A stretch of 28,955 nucleotides of DNA, taken from assembly GCA_002083565.1 (NCBI GenBank), contig MSXM01000030.1, positions 1 through 28,955 on the forward strand, written 5' to 3'. Shown here in pieces: positions 1-7,932 of this stretch. The DNA is from Nitrospira sp. ST-bin4 (GTDB lineage Bacteria; Nitrospirota; Nitrospiria; Nitrospirales; Nitrospiraceae). The position numbers were made by a program, and so were the translations under genes. The notes under the pieces are model-generated. The model saw nothing but the letters and a program-made list of their open reading frames with translations, was not told where the DNA came from and made no database searches. Each line of letters begins with the position of its first letter. Position 1 is the stretch's first letter.

Positions 1-1
1 T

Positions 2-2542
2 GCGACGACGACCTATACCTACGATCTCTTGGGCAATCTGATCAAAGTGGTGGATGCGCTGGGCAACCGCACCACCATGCGGTACGACACCTTGAACCGT
101 AAGCTCGCCATGTCCGACCCCAACATGAGCACCAATGGGACCACCACATGCGGCGATCTCACCGCAGTGAATCCGAATGCGACGTATCCCTGGTATGCGG
201 CTCCCTGCTGGAACTATCAATACGATGCCTCGGGGAATCTCACCCGGCAGACCGATGCCAAGGATCAGCACCTCTGGTTCCGGTATGACGGGCTCAATCG
301 GCGTACGCAAAAAGACTTCACTACGCAAAAGGCGCAAGGCAGCGGCGATGTGGTCTATGTGTATGACGATACCGTCACGACCTATAACCGCAAAGGCCGG
401 TTAAAAGAGGTGACGGATGCGGCCACAAACGTCGCCTTTGAATACGATGCGCTGGGCCGGATCAGCAAGAGCACCAAAGTCCTGGATGGGACCACCTATG
501 TGACGACGAGTGGGTATGACGGTTTAGGCCGCTTGAAAGAAGTGACCTATCCCACGGCTACCCCCAAGACGGTGGAGTATCTCTACACCGGGCCAGCCTT
601 GGAGAAGGTGCAAGATAAGGCAGGCAGTGGCACCACCATTTATGCGGCCTATTCCAACTACACCTCGCAGGGCCAAGCTCAAACGATCACCTATGGCAAC
701 GGCGTGGTGACGACCCACACCTATGCCGATCCGGCGCATCCGACCTGCGTGCCGGCCAATACCTTTAAACTCTGTACCCTCAAGACCCAGAAGGGGACGA
801 ATCCCGTTCTCCAAGACCTGACCTATACCTTCACGGCCGAGGGCAATGTGGATCTGATCCAAGATCCGCTCAACGGCAATCAGGCCTTCGGCTACGATCT
901 GCAGGACCGGCTCACCAGTGCCAGCGGGCCGTATGGGGCCGGAGGTGTCACGGCGACGCTGACCTACACCTACAATCAAATCGGGAATCTGCTCACGAAT
1001 TCGCAGGTGGGGACCTATACCTATCCCACCAGTGGCGCCGGGGTCGTGCGGCCCCATGCGGTCACGGCGGCGGGGGGGAACACCTACACCTACGACAAAA
1101 ACGGCAACATGGTCACGGGCGCTGGCCGGACCTATACCTGGAACCTCGAAAACAAGCCGCTGACCACGGTGCAGGGTGGCACCACCACGACGTTCGTCTA
1201 TGACGGCGATGGCGGACGGGTGAAGAAGATCGTGGGCAGCACGACCACCCGGTATATCAGTAAGATCTACGAGTGTGACAATGCGAACTGCACCCGCTTC
1301 ATCTGGGCGGGGAGTACCCGCATTGCCACCATTGCCGTGACCAGTGGGACGATTCATTACTGGCACGGCGATCATTTGGGCAGTTCCAGTGTGATCACGG
1401 ACAGTGCGGGAGCCAAGGTCCAAGCGGTCAGCTATTATCCCTACGGCGGGACGCGCACGAATCAGAGTTTCTCCACCCCTGCCGTGGATGTGCCGTATAA
1501 GTACACCGGCAAAGAACTGGACAATACCGGGCTCTATTACTACGAGGCCCGGTACTATGACCCCACGCTTGCACGGTTCATTAGCCCGGATACGATCGTC
1601 CCGAACCAATATGATCCCCAGTCTCTCAACCGCTATGCCTATGTCCGGAACAATCCGCTCCGGTATACCGATCCCACGGGGAATTTCTTCGACGACATCT
1701 TTGATGCCATCGGCGACTTCTTCGAAGGTCTTGGCAAGAACATTCTCAGGCCCTTCAATGAGGGCATCAAGATTGCGCAGGATATTTGGCACAAACCACT
1801 TCGGCTTATCTCGCCGATATACTACTATGGAGAAATTCCCTATCGCGCGATCGCCTCAAATCCGGTACTTCGGGCTGCAGGGTTGGGGGAAGAGCTTGAT
1901 GCGGGCCTGCGGGGACTCCAAAACTTTAGGGACTCATCCACCGGGCGCTACATCGATGCCGGGGTTATTGTCGCCGGCTCCGCTATCGCTACGTTCTATT
2001 GCGGGGGGTGTGGTCTAACCGCGACCATTCCGTATTTGGGGGTGTCAGTAGGGACTGTGGCAACTGGAGCTTATATTGGTGCGACGGTTGGATCTGCGTC
2101 TGGCCTCGCTCAAGCGGCCATCACTGGGGGCGATCCGTTCCAAGCGGCAGCCCTAGGAGGCCTAATTGGTGCTGCTGGAGGAGCTCTAGGAGCTGGAGTA
2201 GGAGAAATCGCAGGGAACACCATGTTCAGTGCGTCACTCGGTTTTCTACGCGCAGATGCTGCTGCTGTGGCTGCAAAATTTGGTGGAACGGTTGTGGGAG
2301 GCTCTGTTGGTAGTGGGTTGAAGGATGGTATTAGCGGTAAAAGTTTTGGAAAGGGCTTTGCTGCCGGTGCTCTCGGTGGGGCCTTTGGAGGTGCGATGGG
2401 GGTGAGCTTCGGAGGGGACCTTACGAAGGCCTATGGGGAGGCTGGTGGTTATGTCGACCGGGGGATAAGGGGCGTTACACGCCAGACTATCGAAAGCGCT
2501 CTTGATTGGACCAACGGCTGGTTTGCGGAGCAGACACAATAA
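2..2542 (+). CDS. Rhs/YD-repeat polymorphic toxin-like protein, 5'-truncated by window edge
   Basis: The reading frame is already open at base 2 and ends at TAA 2540-2542, giving 846 residues of a longer protein. A TTG at 29 is only an internal codon, because YD-repeat sequence (TYTYDLLGN) precedes it. Many YD repeats (YDxxGNL, YDGLGR, YDALGR) run to about base 1500. They are followed by the conserved Rhs core end (YYYEARYYDPTLARFISPD, then NPLRYTDPTG) at about 1525-1680. In this family the repeats form a shell around a variable C-terminal tip released after the core motif. Here the tip is about 285 residues. It is rich in Gly/Ala hydrophobic stretches (about 1960-2440) that could be membrane-active segments, and I do not recognise a toxin family in it. 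No immunity-like gene follows directly. The Rhs-family call is secure; the toxin role is inferred. Confidence 0.9.
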   Translation, partial: ATTTYTYDLLGNLIKVVDALGNRTTMRYDTLNRKLAMSDPNMSTNGTTTCGDLTAVNPNATYPWYAAPCWNYQYDASGNLTRQTDAKDQHLWFRYDGLNRRTQKDFTTQKAQGSGDVVYVYDDTVTTYNRKGRLKEVTDAATNVAFEYDALGRISKSTKVLDGTTYVTTSGYDGLGRLKEVTYPTATPKTVEYLYTGPALEKVQDKAGSGTTIYAAYSNYTSQGQAQTITYGNGVVTTHTYADPAHPTCVPANTFKLCTLKTQKGTNPVLQDLTYTFTAEGNVDLIQDPLNGNQAFGYDLQDRLTSASGPYGAGGVTATLTYTYNQIGNLLTNSQVGTYTYPTSGAGVVRPHAVTAAGGNTYTYDKNGNMVTGAGRTYTWNLENKPLTTVQGGTTTTFVYDGDGGRVKKIVGSTTTRYISKIYECDNANCTRFIWAGSTRIATIAVTSGTIHYWHGDHLGSSSVITDSAGAKVQAVSYYPYGGTRTNQSFSTPAVDVPYKYTGKELDNTGLYYYEARYYDPTLARFISPDTIVPNQYDPQSLNRYAYVRNNPLRYTDPTGNFFDDIFDAIGDFFEGLGKNILRPFNEGIKIAQDIWHKPLRLISPIYYYGEIPYRAIASNPVLRAAGLGEELDAGLRGLQNFRDSSTGRYIDAGVIVAGSAIATFYCGGCGLTATIPYLGVSVGTVATGAYIGATVGSASGLAQAAITGGDPFQAAALGGLIGAAGGALGAGVGEIAGNTMFSASLGFLRADAAAVAAKFGGTVVGGSVGSGLKDGISGKSFGKGFAAGALGGAFGGAMGVSFGGDLTKAYGEAGGYVDRGIRGVTRQTIESALDWTNGWFAEQTQ

Positions 2543-2765
2543 TTAACAGAGGGGTGTAACGTAGCGATTAGCACCTACGAATTGAGGCGTGCTTGATTGG
2601 ATCGGCCGATGGTCTGCAGATCAGATCAAGGAGGCAGGTGAGAGATTGCGGGGCGGAGATTTAGCTTCTGAAACCTCTGTCGTGTCGCGCGTTCACTTGT
2701 GTCGTTTCGTCGGGGTGAGCGATGTACTTGTTGATGAAGCCCCGTAGTCTTGCCACGTGAACACC

Positions 2766-2806
2766 GAGGTTGGTGGAGGAGTGAGCAGCACTCCTCCACC
2801 AACCTC
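2766..2806. repeat. Perfect 18-bp inverted repeat with 5-nt loop
   Basis: GAGGTTGGTGGAGGAGTG at 2766-2783 is followed by AGCAG and then by its exact reverse complement at 2789-2806. The stem would be very stable. It has no T-run on either side, so it is not a standard intrinsic terminator, although it lies downstream of the Rhs gene and could stop or protect the transcript. A slipped or templated inverted duplication within a decaying insertion sequence is another explanation. Confidence 0.9.
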
Positions 2807-2949
2807 CTTCCAAAGAAGTTCTCAACACTTTCCCGTTCATTGTTCTCCTGCGCCCAGCCAATACAGAATTCACATCGGCCGTTGTGCATCGCATGCGGCA
2901 GACTGATCGCTTCTGAATTTCCCTCGCTCATTTCTTGTGCAACCCAATC

Positions 2950-2968
2950 CCCCCATTTGACGGGATTG
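2950..2968 (+). promoter_or_regulatory. Conserved upstream motif, copy 1 (pilin)
   Basis: CCCATTTGACGGGATTG at 2952-2968 is identical to 16505-16521 upstream of the YD/TIG gene and resembles CCCATTTGAGGGGAG at 7866-7880. Here it lies about 80-100 bp before the pilin ATG. TTGACG inside it resembles a -35 box, but no good -10 lies at normal spacing, so a regulator site is more likely. The function is inferred. Confidence 0.55.
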
Positions 2969-3048
2969 TAGGGCCTCGCGGTTTTCGCTAGCATTCCGAC
3001 TGCCGACTCCCTGTCCTCACCTGCATCGATTTACGAAGGAGGCGCAGC

Positions 3049-3657
3049 ATGACAGAGCACAATCGGAAAGAGTACGGTTTCACGCTCATCGAGTTGATGA
3101 TCGTCGTCGCGATCATAGGGATTTTGGCTGCTATCGCCATTCCAAATTTCCTGTCGTACCAACTCAAGTCGAAGACCATCGAGGCGAAGACCAACCTGGC
3201 CGGCATCAAGACCGCTGAGCTGACCTTTGCGGCCGATCGCTCCTGCTACCTGTCGGTGCAAAATAACGGCTGGCCCGGGATCATCCCCGCGAATGGCGCG
3301 CAGGTGCCTTGGCCTTCGGCGGCGGCGCAGCCCTCGCCGGGTGCGCTGTGCGTGAATCCTGTGACCGGAGGACCGGCGTCGGCGGTGGGGACGTTCGGCG
3401 ATGTAGGGTTCTCGCCATCGGGACACGTTCGCTACAACTATCATCTCGCGGCAAGTCAGACGCGCACTGCTGCGCCTGGACCTGTGACGAACGGCTGCCC
3501 CGGCTGGCCGGCGCCAATCACGTCCGGCGCGGCGACCGGACCCACGACGGGATTTCTCGCGCAGGCGATCAGCGATCTTGATGGCGATGGGAGGCGTGGT
3601 GGATTTATGGTGTCAGAGGTGAGCCACGTCGTGGATTGCGCGCCGAACGTCTATTAG
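3049..3657 (+). CDS. pilA: Type IV pilin-like protein (PilA-type)
   Basis: 202 aa, with a strong ribosome-binding site (AAGGAGG, 3036-3042) seven bases before the ATG. It has a short basic leader MTEHNRKEYG, then FTLIELMIVVAIIGILAAIA, which is the class III prepilin signal: Gly before the cleavage point, N-methylated Phe, and Glu at +5. The helix continues into IPNFLSYQLKSKTIEAKTNL. The C-terminal globular part is Gly/Pro/Ala-rich with several cysteines (CYLS, ALCVN, NGCPG, VDCAP) that could form disulphides. Prepilin peptidase would cleave it and it would be a pilus or pseudopilus subunit. It stands alone before a REP-like palindrome, separate from the secretin operon, and may be the major subunit of that machine. 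Pilin versus pseudopilin cannot be settled from sequence. Confidence 0.9.
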   Translation: MTEHNRKEYGFTLIELMIVVAIIGILAAIAIPNFLSYQLKSKTIEAKTNLAGIKTAELTFAADRSCYLSVQNNGWPGIIPANGAQVPWPSAAAQPSPGALCVNPVTGGPASAVGTFGDVGFSPSGHVRYNYHLAASQTRTAAPGPVTNGCPGWPAPITSGAATGPTTGFLAQAISDLDGDGRRGGFMVSEVSHVVDCAPNVY

Positions 3658-3781
3658 CAGGATGTTGAAAAAGTCCGCCAGCTTTGTTCTCGCATCGCTC
3701 AGAGGCTCAACGTACGGCGGGGAGTACGATTCGCCCCTTCGCTCGCTGCGGCCTCGCTGGACGGTCTTTTTGACCATCCTG
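3658..3781. repeat. REP-like imperfect palindrome
   Basis: The left arm (3658-3682, starting CAGGATGTTGAAAAAGTCCG) and the right arm (3756-3781, ending GGTCTTTTTGACCATCCTG) are reverse complements with three mismatches and one indel. About 73 bp lie between them. The element begins directly after the pilin stop codon. The CAGGATG...AAAAAG...CCG ends look like a dispersed intergenic palindrome of the kind I associate with Nitrospira genomes (recollection, not searched). It may end the pilin transcript or stabilise its 3' end. Confidence 0.75.
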
Positions 3782-3851
3782 CGGGGCATCCGATGATTGA
3801 GTTACGGTATTCGCCAATCGGGTGCGGTGGTCTTAAGGCAGGAGTGCAGTT

Positions 3852-4859
3852 GTGATCTCTGCTTCATCCGGACAATCGGATCCGCTGTGTTCTCCGACAG
3901 GTGTTTCTTCAGGGACGATGCCTGTTCGTGCCTGTGCCGAGAATTTGTATAGCTTCCGAGTCCGGCCTGTGTTGATGATTGGGCTTCCACTGTGCCTGCT
4001 GCTGAGTCTCATCGTCTGGATCCGGCAGGAACTAGAACATCGTATCGGCGGCGTCGCGCAGACTCGTGAGCAGCTGCGTCTCCTGCCCCGTGGGGACGTA
4101 CTCAAAGCGGCGTTGCTGGGGTATCACCATCTCGGCGCGGATGTGCTGTGGCTGCAAGTCGTTCAAGTGCTGGGCCAGAAAGAAGTGCCGCCGCCGGATT
4201 ACGAATGGGCCTACCACGCGCTCGATGTCATCACGACGCTCGACCCGTACTATGTCTATGTCTATGACGCCGGCGGGATTGTCTTGGCCGAATTGGCCGG
4301 CCAGGTCGAATGGAGCAATCAGTTGCTCAAGAAAGGATTGGACGCCAATCCTGAGGCTTGGCGTCTGGCCTTTCAGCTGGGGTTCAATCACTTCTTTCAC
4401 CAGCATGACTATCGCGCGGCAGCCGATTACATGGCGGTGGCGGCCAAGCTTCCCGGGCGACCCGGCTATGTGCCGGAGTTGGCGGCGCGGCTCTACGCGG
4501 AGGCTAAGCATCCTGACCTCGCTCTGCAATTACTCGCGTCGGTGCGGCAGTCAGCAAACGATCCGATCGTCGTCGCAGCGCTGGATCGCCGGCGCGATGA
4601 AGTCTTCATCGAACGGGATCTGGTAGTGATCGAACAAGCGGTCGCCCGCTATTGGGAGCAATACGGCCGCTACCCTGCGGCGCTTTCTGTTCTGGTGGAA
4701 GAACACTTACTCGATCGGATTCCCGTCGAACCGTTCGGTGGAACCTATGAACTGGATGCGGAAACGGGACAGGTGCGGAGTTCGACGCATCCCCGCCGGC
4801 TTCGGCTCTTTCGTCCGGATGAGATACAGCCGTTCACCAGTGCTGCGGCCTTGCCATGA
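3852..4859 (+). CDS. Membrane-anchored TPR-like protein with GspG-like C-terminus
   Basis: 335 aa, GTG start at 3852 with AGGAG about nine bases upstream. A single membrane segment (about residues 36-54, LMIGLPLCLLLSLIVWI) follows a short N-terminal tail. The rest would lie outside the cytoplasm and looks helical and repeat-like (YHALDVITTLDPYYVYVYD, WRLAFQLGFNHFF, YMAVAAKLP), as in TPR proteins. The last 70 residues contain AVARYWEQYGRYPAALSVL and a segment PVEPFGGTYELD. These resemble the soluble part of GspG pseudopilins, without the prepilin helix. Its stop overlaps the start of the ABC ATPase (ATGA), so the three genes are co-translated. I infer a periplasmic partner of the transporter or of pilus assembly. 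No named family is recognised. Confidence 0.75.
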   Translation: MISASSGQSDPLCSPTGVSSGTMPVRACAENLYSFRVRPVLMIGLPLCLLLSLIVWIRQELEHRIGGVAQTREQLRLLPRGDVLKAALLGYHHLGADVLWLQVVQVLGQKEVPPPDYEWAYHALDVITTLDPYYVYVYDAGGIVLAELAGQVEWSNQLLKKGLDANPEAWRLAFQLGFNHFFHQHDYRAAADYMAVAAKLPGRPGYVPELAARLYAEAKHPDLALQLLASVRQSANDPIVVAALDRRRDEVFIERDLVVIEQAVARYWEQYGRYPAALSVLVEEHLLDRIPVEPFGGTYELDAETGQVRSSTHPRRLRLFRPDEIQPFTSAAALP

Positions 4860-5677
4860 CCACTTACCCCAGTGCGCTCAGAACCGTAGATTTGTGCAAA
4901 TCCTTTTCCAGCGGGCTATGGAGCCGTCCCGTGTCGGTGCTCGATCGCGTCAATCTTGATATCAGGCAAGGCGAGATGTTCGGTTTGCTGGGCCCAAACG
5001 GTGCGGGCAAGACGACGACGATGCGGGCGGCGCTCGGGTTGATCCATCCATCTAGCGGCGAGGTTCGGATCTTCGAACGGCCCGCCCATGAGTGGGAAGC
5101 GAGAAGGCGGGTGGGGTTTCTCCCGGAGGCGCCCTACCTCCATGACCATCTGACAGCGGAAGGATGTTTGAGGTTTTTCGGGCAACTCTGCGAGATGGAC
5201 GGTATTGGCCTGGCTCGGCGAGTCGGAGTGCTACTGGAATTGGTCGGGTTAGAGGGGGCGCGCAACCGCAGGCTACGGACGTTCTCCAAAGGGATGCTGC
5301 AGCGGGTGGCGATCGCCCAAGCCATGATCAACGATCCGGACCTTCTTTTGCTGGACGAACCGATGTCCGGACTGGATCCGATCGGACGGCGCGAGATGCG
5401 CCAGATGTTGCTGCGCCTGAGCAGGCAGGGCAAGACGATCGTGATGAGCTCTCATCTGCTTCAGGATGTCGAACTGCTGTGCGATCGGGCCGCGATCCTC
5501 TCTCACGGTCGAGTCGCCACGGTGGCGGCGGTCAAGAGGCTGCCGAACGACGAAGAAGATGCTACAGATTATCGAGGTTCTGAGGTTGCGCCGGGGGAAG
5601 GGCGCCAGGCCTCTGTCACCGCGCTCGAAACATTGTATTGCAACGTCGTGGGAGAGAAGAGAGGGGACGCGGCGTGA
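4856..5677 (+). CDS. ABC transporter ATP-binding protein
   Basis: 273 aa, start ATG overlapping the previous stop by four bases. All ABC motifs are visible: Walker A GPNGAGKT (46-53), Q-loop region FLPEAP (88-93; Glu in place of Gln, a common variant in ABC-2/NatA-type exporters), signature FSKGMLQR (143-150), Walker B LLLLDE (163-168), D-loop SGLDP and H-loop His200. It hydrolyses ATP on the cytoplasmic face to drive the permease encoded next. The C-terminus after about 215 is a low-similarity tail. The substrate is unknown. The position between a pilin gene and a secretin operon suggests a role linked to the surface machine, as in clusters where ABC-2 exporters accompany pilus or gliding genes. 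Confidence 0.93.
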   Translation: MTTYPSALRTVDLCKSFSSGLWSRPVSVLDRVNLDIRQGEMFGLLGPNGAGKTTTMRAALGLIHPSSGEVRIFERPAHEWEARRRVGFLPEAPYLHDHLTAEGCLRFFGQLCEMDGIGLARRVGVLLELVGLEGARNRRLRTFSKGMLQRVAIAQAMINDPDLLLLDEPMSGLDPIGRREMRQMLLRLSRQGKTIVMSSHLLQDVELLCDRAAILSHGRVATVAAVKRLPNDEEDATDYRGSEVAPGEGRQASVTALETLYCNVVGEKRGDAA

Positions 5678-6438
5678 GAGGGCTGAGTGCCATTGCATGG
5701 ACGACGGTTCAAGAATACCTGCGCGACAGATTGCTCTATGGCGGGGTGATCGTCGGCCTCTTGCTGGTCGCCGGGTCCGCCCTGTTATCGCGGCTGACTG
5801 TCGGCGATCCCGATCGGGTGATTCTCGACCTGGGTCTGGGAGCCGTTCAGTTCTTTAGCACCGTCGCCGCAATCTTTCTTGGGATCGGGCTCATTGGACG
5901 TGAAATGGATCGCCGCAGGGTTCATTTGATCCTGGCAAAGCCGGTGCCGCGCTCACGGCTCATCCTCGGCAAGTACTTGGGGCTCTCCCTGACGCTGGCG
6001 CTCAATGTTGTAGTACTCGCTCTACCGTTGATCTTGATGCTGGTGATGCTGGATGTGCCGGTGACGCTCAGTCTCTGGCAAGCGGTAGCCTTGATCTATG
6101 CCGAAACGGCCGTCGTGATGTGTGTGGCATTGCTTTGCTCGACGTTCACGACGGCAACGCTCGGCGCGATATTCACCCTGGCGTTCTACGTGATCGGTCA
6201 CTGTGTGATGTATGTACGGGCGTTCGCGGACAAGCTTGAGGGAGTTGCCCGTACTGCGGTCAAAGGATTCACGTATCTCTATCCTGATTTGGAGTATTTC
6301 AATCTCAAGGGCCATGTGCCGTACCACCAATCCCTGGCGGCCTCGGACTTCACTCTGGTACTGGGGTATGCCGTTGCCTATATGACCTGTCTGTTGCTCG
6401 CTGCTACGATGATCTTCGAGCGGCGTGACTTTGTCTGA
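5674..6438 (+). CDS. ABC-2 type transporter permease
   Basis: 254 aa. I chose GTG 5674, which overlaps the ATPase stop (GTGA) and is preceded by an A/G-rich stretch. A TTG at 5638 would extend it by 12 charged residues inside the ATPase gene. About six membrane segments are visible: 22-40, 60-77, 104-130, 137-155, 160-180 and the C-terminal 225-247. Between segments two and three is the cytoplasmic motif GREMDRRRVHLILAKPVPRS, typical of ABC-2 permeases (a loop before LGKYLG). It forms the membrane channel with the preceding ATPase. Substrate unknown. Confidence 0.9.
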   Translation: MRGLSAIAWTTVQEYLRDRLLYGGVIVGLLLVAGSALLSRLTVGDPDRVILDLGLGAVQFFSTVAAIFLGIGLIGREMDRRRVHLILAKPVPRSRLILGKYLGLSLTLALNVVVLALPLILMLVMLDVPVTLSLWQAVALIYAETAVVMCVALLCSTFTTATLGAIFTLAFYVIGHCVMYVRAFADKLEGVARTAVKGFTYLYPDLEYFNLKGHVPYHQSLAASDFTLVLGYAVAYMTCLLLAATMIFERRDFV

Positions 6439-6498
6439 GGCCGGACCGGTTTTCTCCCTTCACAGTCGATCGCGTCGGCAAGGTCTCTTGCGCATGGA

Positions 6499-6984
6499 TT
6501 ACGGCGCAGAGGCCGACATGTCGTTCGAAAAAGGAGGCAGCTCCGTGGTCGCTCGGGGCGATTCCTGGACTTGACAGGGTGGAGCGCCAATCGGATTGAA
6601 CGGGTTTAACCCGGGGTGGCAGGGCTGGGCGGCCGGTATCGGCGGAGGAGCGGTCGTTGACGTTTCCAAGGACATGCCTGTGCTATTGGGATCGTAAGAA
6701 GGCGTGGTGACATCTGTGACCGGAGGCGGTTCCATCGGAAATGCCGTCACAGGCTCGGAGAATGATGGTATCGCAGTATGAGGAGCGTACGAGAGCCCCG
6801 AGGGAACTGTGCCCTGGACCGGAAGGGACTGTAGCGGAATGCAGCGTCCGAGCTGCGCGGTATTGTCCGTATAGGTCACGGCGCCGGAGGCATCACGGCA
6901 TTGATACAGCGGTCCTCCTTGGATGGGTATTCCGTTGAACAGAATTACGGCGCATGTGGCGCCGACGATAGTGACACGTGTCAT
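6499..6984 (-). CDS. Small exported DUF4124-like protein
   Basis: 161 aa from the ATG at 6984-6982. An upstream TTG (7074) would add 30 residues and run into the regulator gene, so it was rejected. The N-terminus TRVTIVGATCAVILFNGIP is a likely signal peptide. It is followed by GPLYQCRDASGAVTYTDN, which matches the DUF4124 pattern (Y-x-C/W-x-D-x-G-x-V-x-Y-x-D) of small envelope proteins. The remaining 100 residues are Pro/Thr/Ser-rich and probably disordered. It lies 43 bp after the LuxR-type gene on the same strand and is likely co-transcribed with it. Function unknown. Confidence 0.7.
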   Translation of the reverse strand: MTRVTIVGATCAVILFNGIPIQGGPLYQCRDASGAVTYTDNTAQLGRCIPLQSLPVQGTVPSGLSYAPHTAIPSFSEPVTAFPMEPPPVTDVTTPSYDPNSTGMSLETSTTAPPPIPAAQPCHPGLNPFNPIGAPPCQVQESPRATTELPPFSNDMSASAP

Positions 6985-7027
6985 GCGATGTACCGGATCC
7001 AGATACGAGTGTGAATGCCGTTCCAGC

Positions 7028-7702
7028 CTATGTGTGCAGGGTGGGGCGGTGATCGGATGGAACAGGCGTTTCAACCTGGTTGACTGATTGCGATGCGCCT
7101 ACTAACCGGGCGACCACACCGGCTCTGGTGGTGGCTTTGACTTTCGTCATGATCGCCCGGACGTACTCTTTGACGGTATGCGCGCTGATGCATAGTTCTG
7201 TCGCCATTTCTTTATTTGTCAGCCCCCGCATGAGACCCTGCGCGATGGATTCTTGCCGGGCGGTTAGTTGAGGAGGCGGTGCTGCTTTGGCGTCGTTGAG
7301 CGGCGCCTCAGCAACGAGCATTTCAAGCACGATCAATAGTCTGTGAGATGGAGAAGTGCCCCATTCGGGAATGATAAATCCTCCAAGCGCGATTCGATGA
7401 TGAGTCGTCAGTGTTATACGACGAATTTGTACGGTTGCCCATTCGGTCGGCGATGAACAATGGCGGCGGGCGTTCTCGATTGTGTCACACAGGTCTCGAA
7501 TGATGGGCGGGAGGTGTTTTGCAGAAGGGAGATTGCTTCCCCCTGGATCTATGCGGTGCAATATCTGCCGGGCGGTGGGTGTGAGGTAGAGGAACTCATG
7601 CTCGGCTGAAAGAAGGACAATGCCGGGATTGAGCTCTCGCGTCGATTTGAGGTTGCGGTTACTCTGTGCGGGTGATCGGGAATAGGTTGATACCGTGTAC
7701 AT
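7028..7702 (-). CDS. LuxR-family transcriptional regulator with PAS-like N-terminus
   Basis: 224 aa. ATG 7702-7700 was chosen because GGGAGG lies about ten bases upstream; the TTG at 7711 abuts that site. The C-terminal 60 residues (about 145-205) form a LuxR helix-turn-helix: LTARQESIAQGLMRGLTNKE, then MATELCISAHTVKEYVRAIM. The N-terminal part (GIVLLSAEHEFLYLTPTARQIL) resembles a PAS-like sensor half and has no receiver Asp pocket, so it is not a classical response regulator. It is divergent from the PilZ/secretin operon across a region with repeated elements (7753-7810), so it may control that operon and itself. The signal is unknown. Confidence 0.85.
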   Translation of the reverse strand: MYTVSTYSRSPAQSNRNLKSTRELNPGIVLLSAEHEFLYLTPTARQILHRIDPGGSNLPSAKHLPPIIRDLCDTIENARRHCSSPTEWATVQIRRITLTTHHRIALGGFIIPEWGTSPSHRLLIVLEMLVAEAPLNDAKAAPPPQLTARQESIAQGLMRGLTNKEMATELCISAHTVKEYVRAIMTKVKATTRAGVVARLVGASQSVNQVETPVPSDHRPTLHT

Positions 7703-7752
7703 AGTCCGCAACCTCCCTGTTGGAACTCTCTAGCGGCACCAGGATTTATTTT

Positions 7753-7810
7753 GTACGGCCCTATCCATGATGGGACCGTACGTACTTAGTACTAATGGCC
7801 CTATATGGGA
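7753..7810. promoter_or_regulatory. Candidate operator region between divergent genes
   Basis: An imperfect inverted repeat GTACGGCCCTA (7753-7763) / TGGGACCGTAC (7771-7781) is followed by a palindrome GTACT-T-AGTAC (7782-7792). GGCCCTAT occurs twice (7757-7764 and 7797-7804, 40 bp apart), each followed by ATGGGA. The spacing and symmetry suggest binding of a dimeric regulator, most simply the adjacent LuxR-type protein (inference). Confidence 0.5.
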
Positions 7811-7862
7811 TCGAGCCTGCTGAGGGGGTGAACTTGTAATCTTTCCTACACATTTTGTCCAT

Positions 7863-7880
7863 CCCCCCATTTGAGGGGAG
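7863..7880 (+). promoter_or_regulatory. Conserved upstream motif, copy 2 (PilZ/secretin operon)
   Basis: CCCCCC-ATTTGA-GGGG has the same CCCATTTGA core as 2952-2960 and 16505-16513 and the same following G run, but it diverges after that (GGGGAG in place of CGGGATTG). It lies about 55 bp before the PilZ ATG. Function inferred. Confidence 0.5.
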
Positions 7881-7932
7881 TTATCCGGGGGGGTTGTGGA
7901 GCGGTCTTCATGAGTGTAGAAAGCCTAACCAA

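Larger units (their letters stand above)
2543..3048. other. Gene-poor spacer between Rhs gene and pilin gene
   Basis: I see no convincing gene here. Minus-strand frames across about 2640-2990 contain short peptide stretches that vaguely recall the C-terminus of an IS630-type transposase (LRGFINKYIAHPDETT), but they are frame-broken and lack catalytic motifs. The spacer contains a perfect hairpin (2766-2806), a conserved motif (2950-2968) and the pilin ribosome-binding site AAGGAGG (3036-3042). Confidence 0.5.

Noticed and set aside
524..1792. Long minus-strand open frame (422 codons) opposite the first Rhs gene
   Set aside because: Antisense shadow of YD repeats; low-complexity composition (G/R/I-rich) and no start signals.
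2626..2994. Minus-strand open frames with transposase-like C-terminal peptide
   Set aside because: Only a weak resemblance to IS630 ends, split between frames, and crossed by the perfect hairpin; no catalytic motif.
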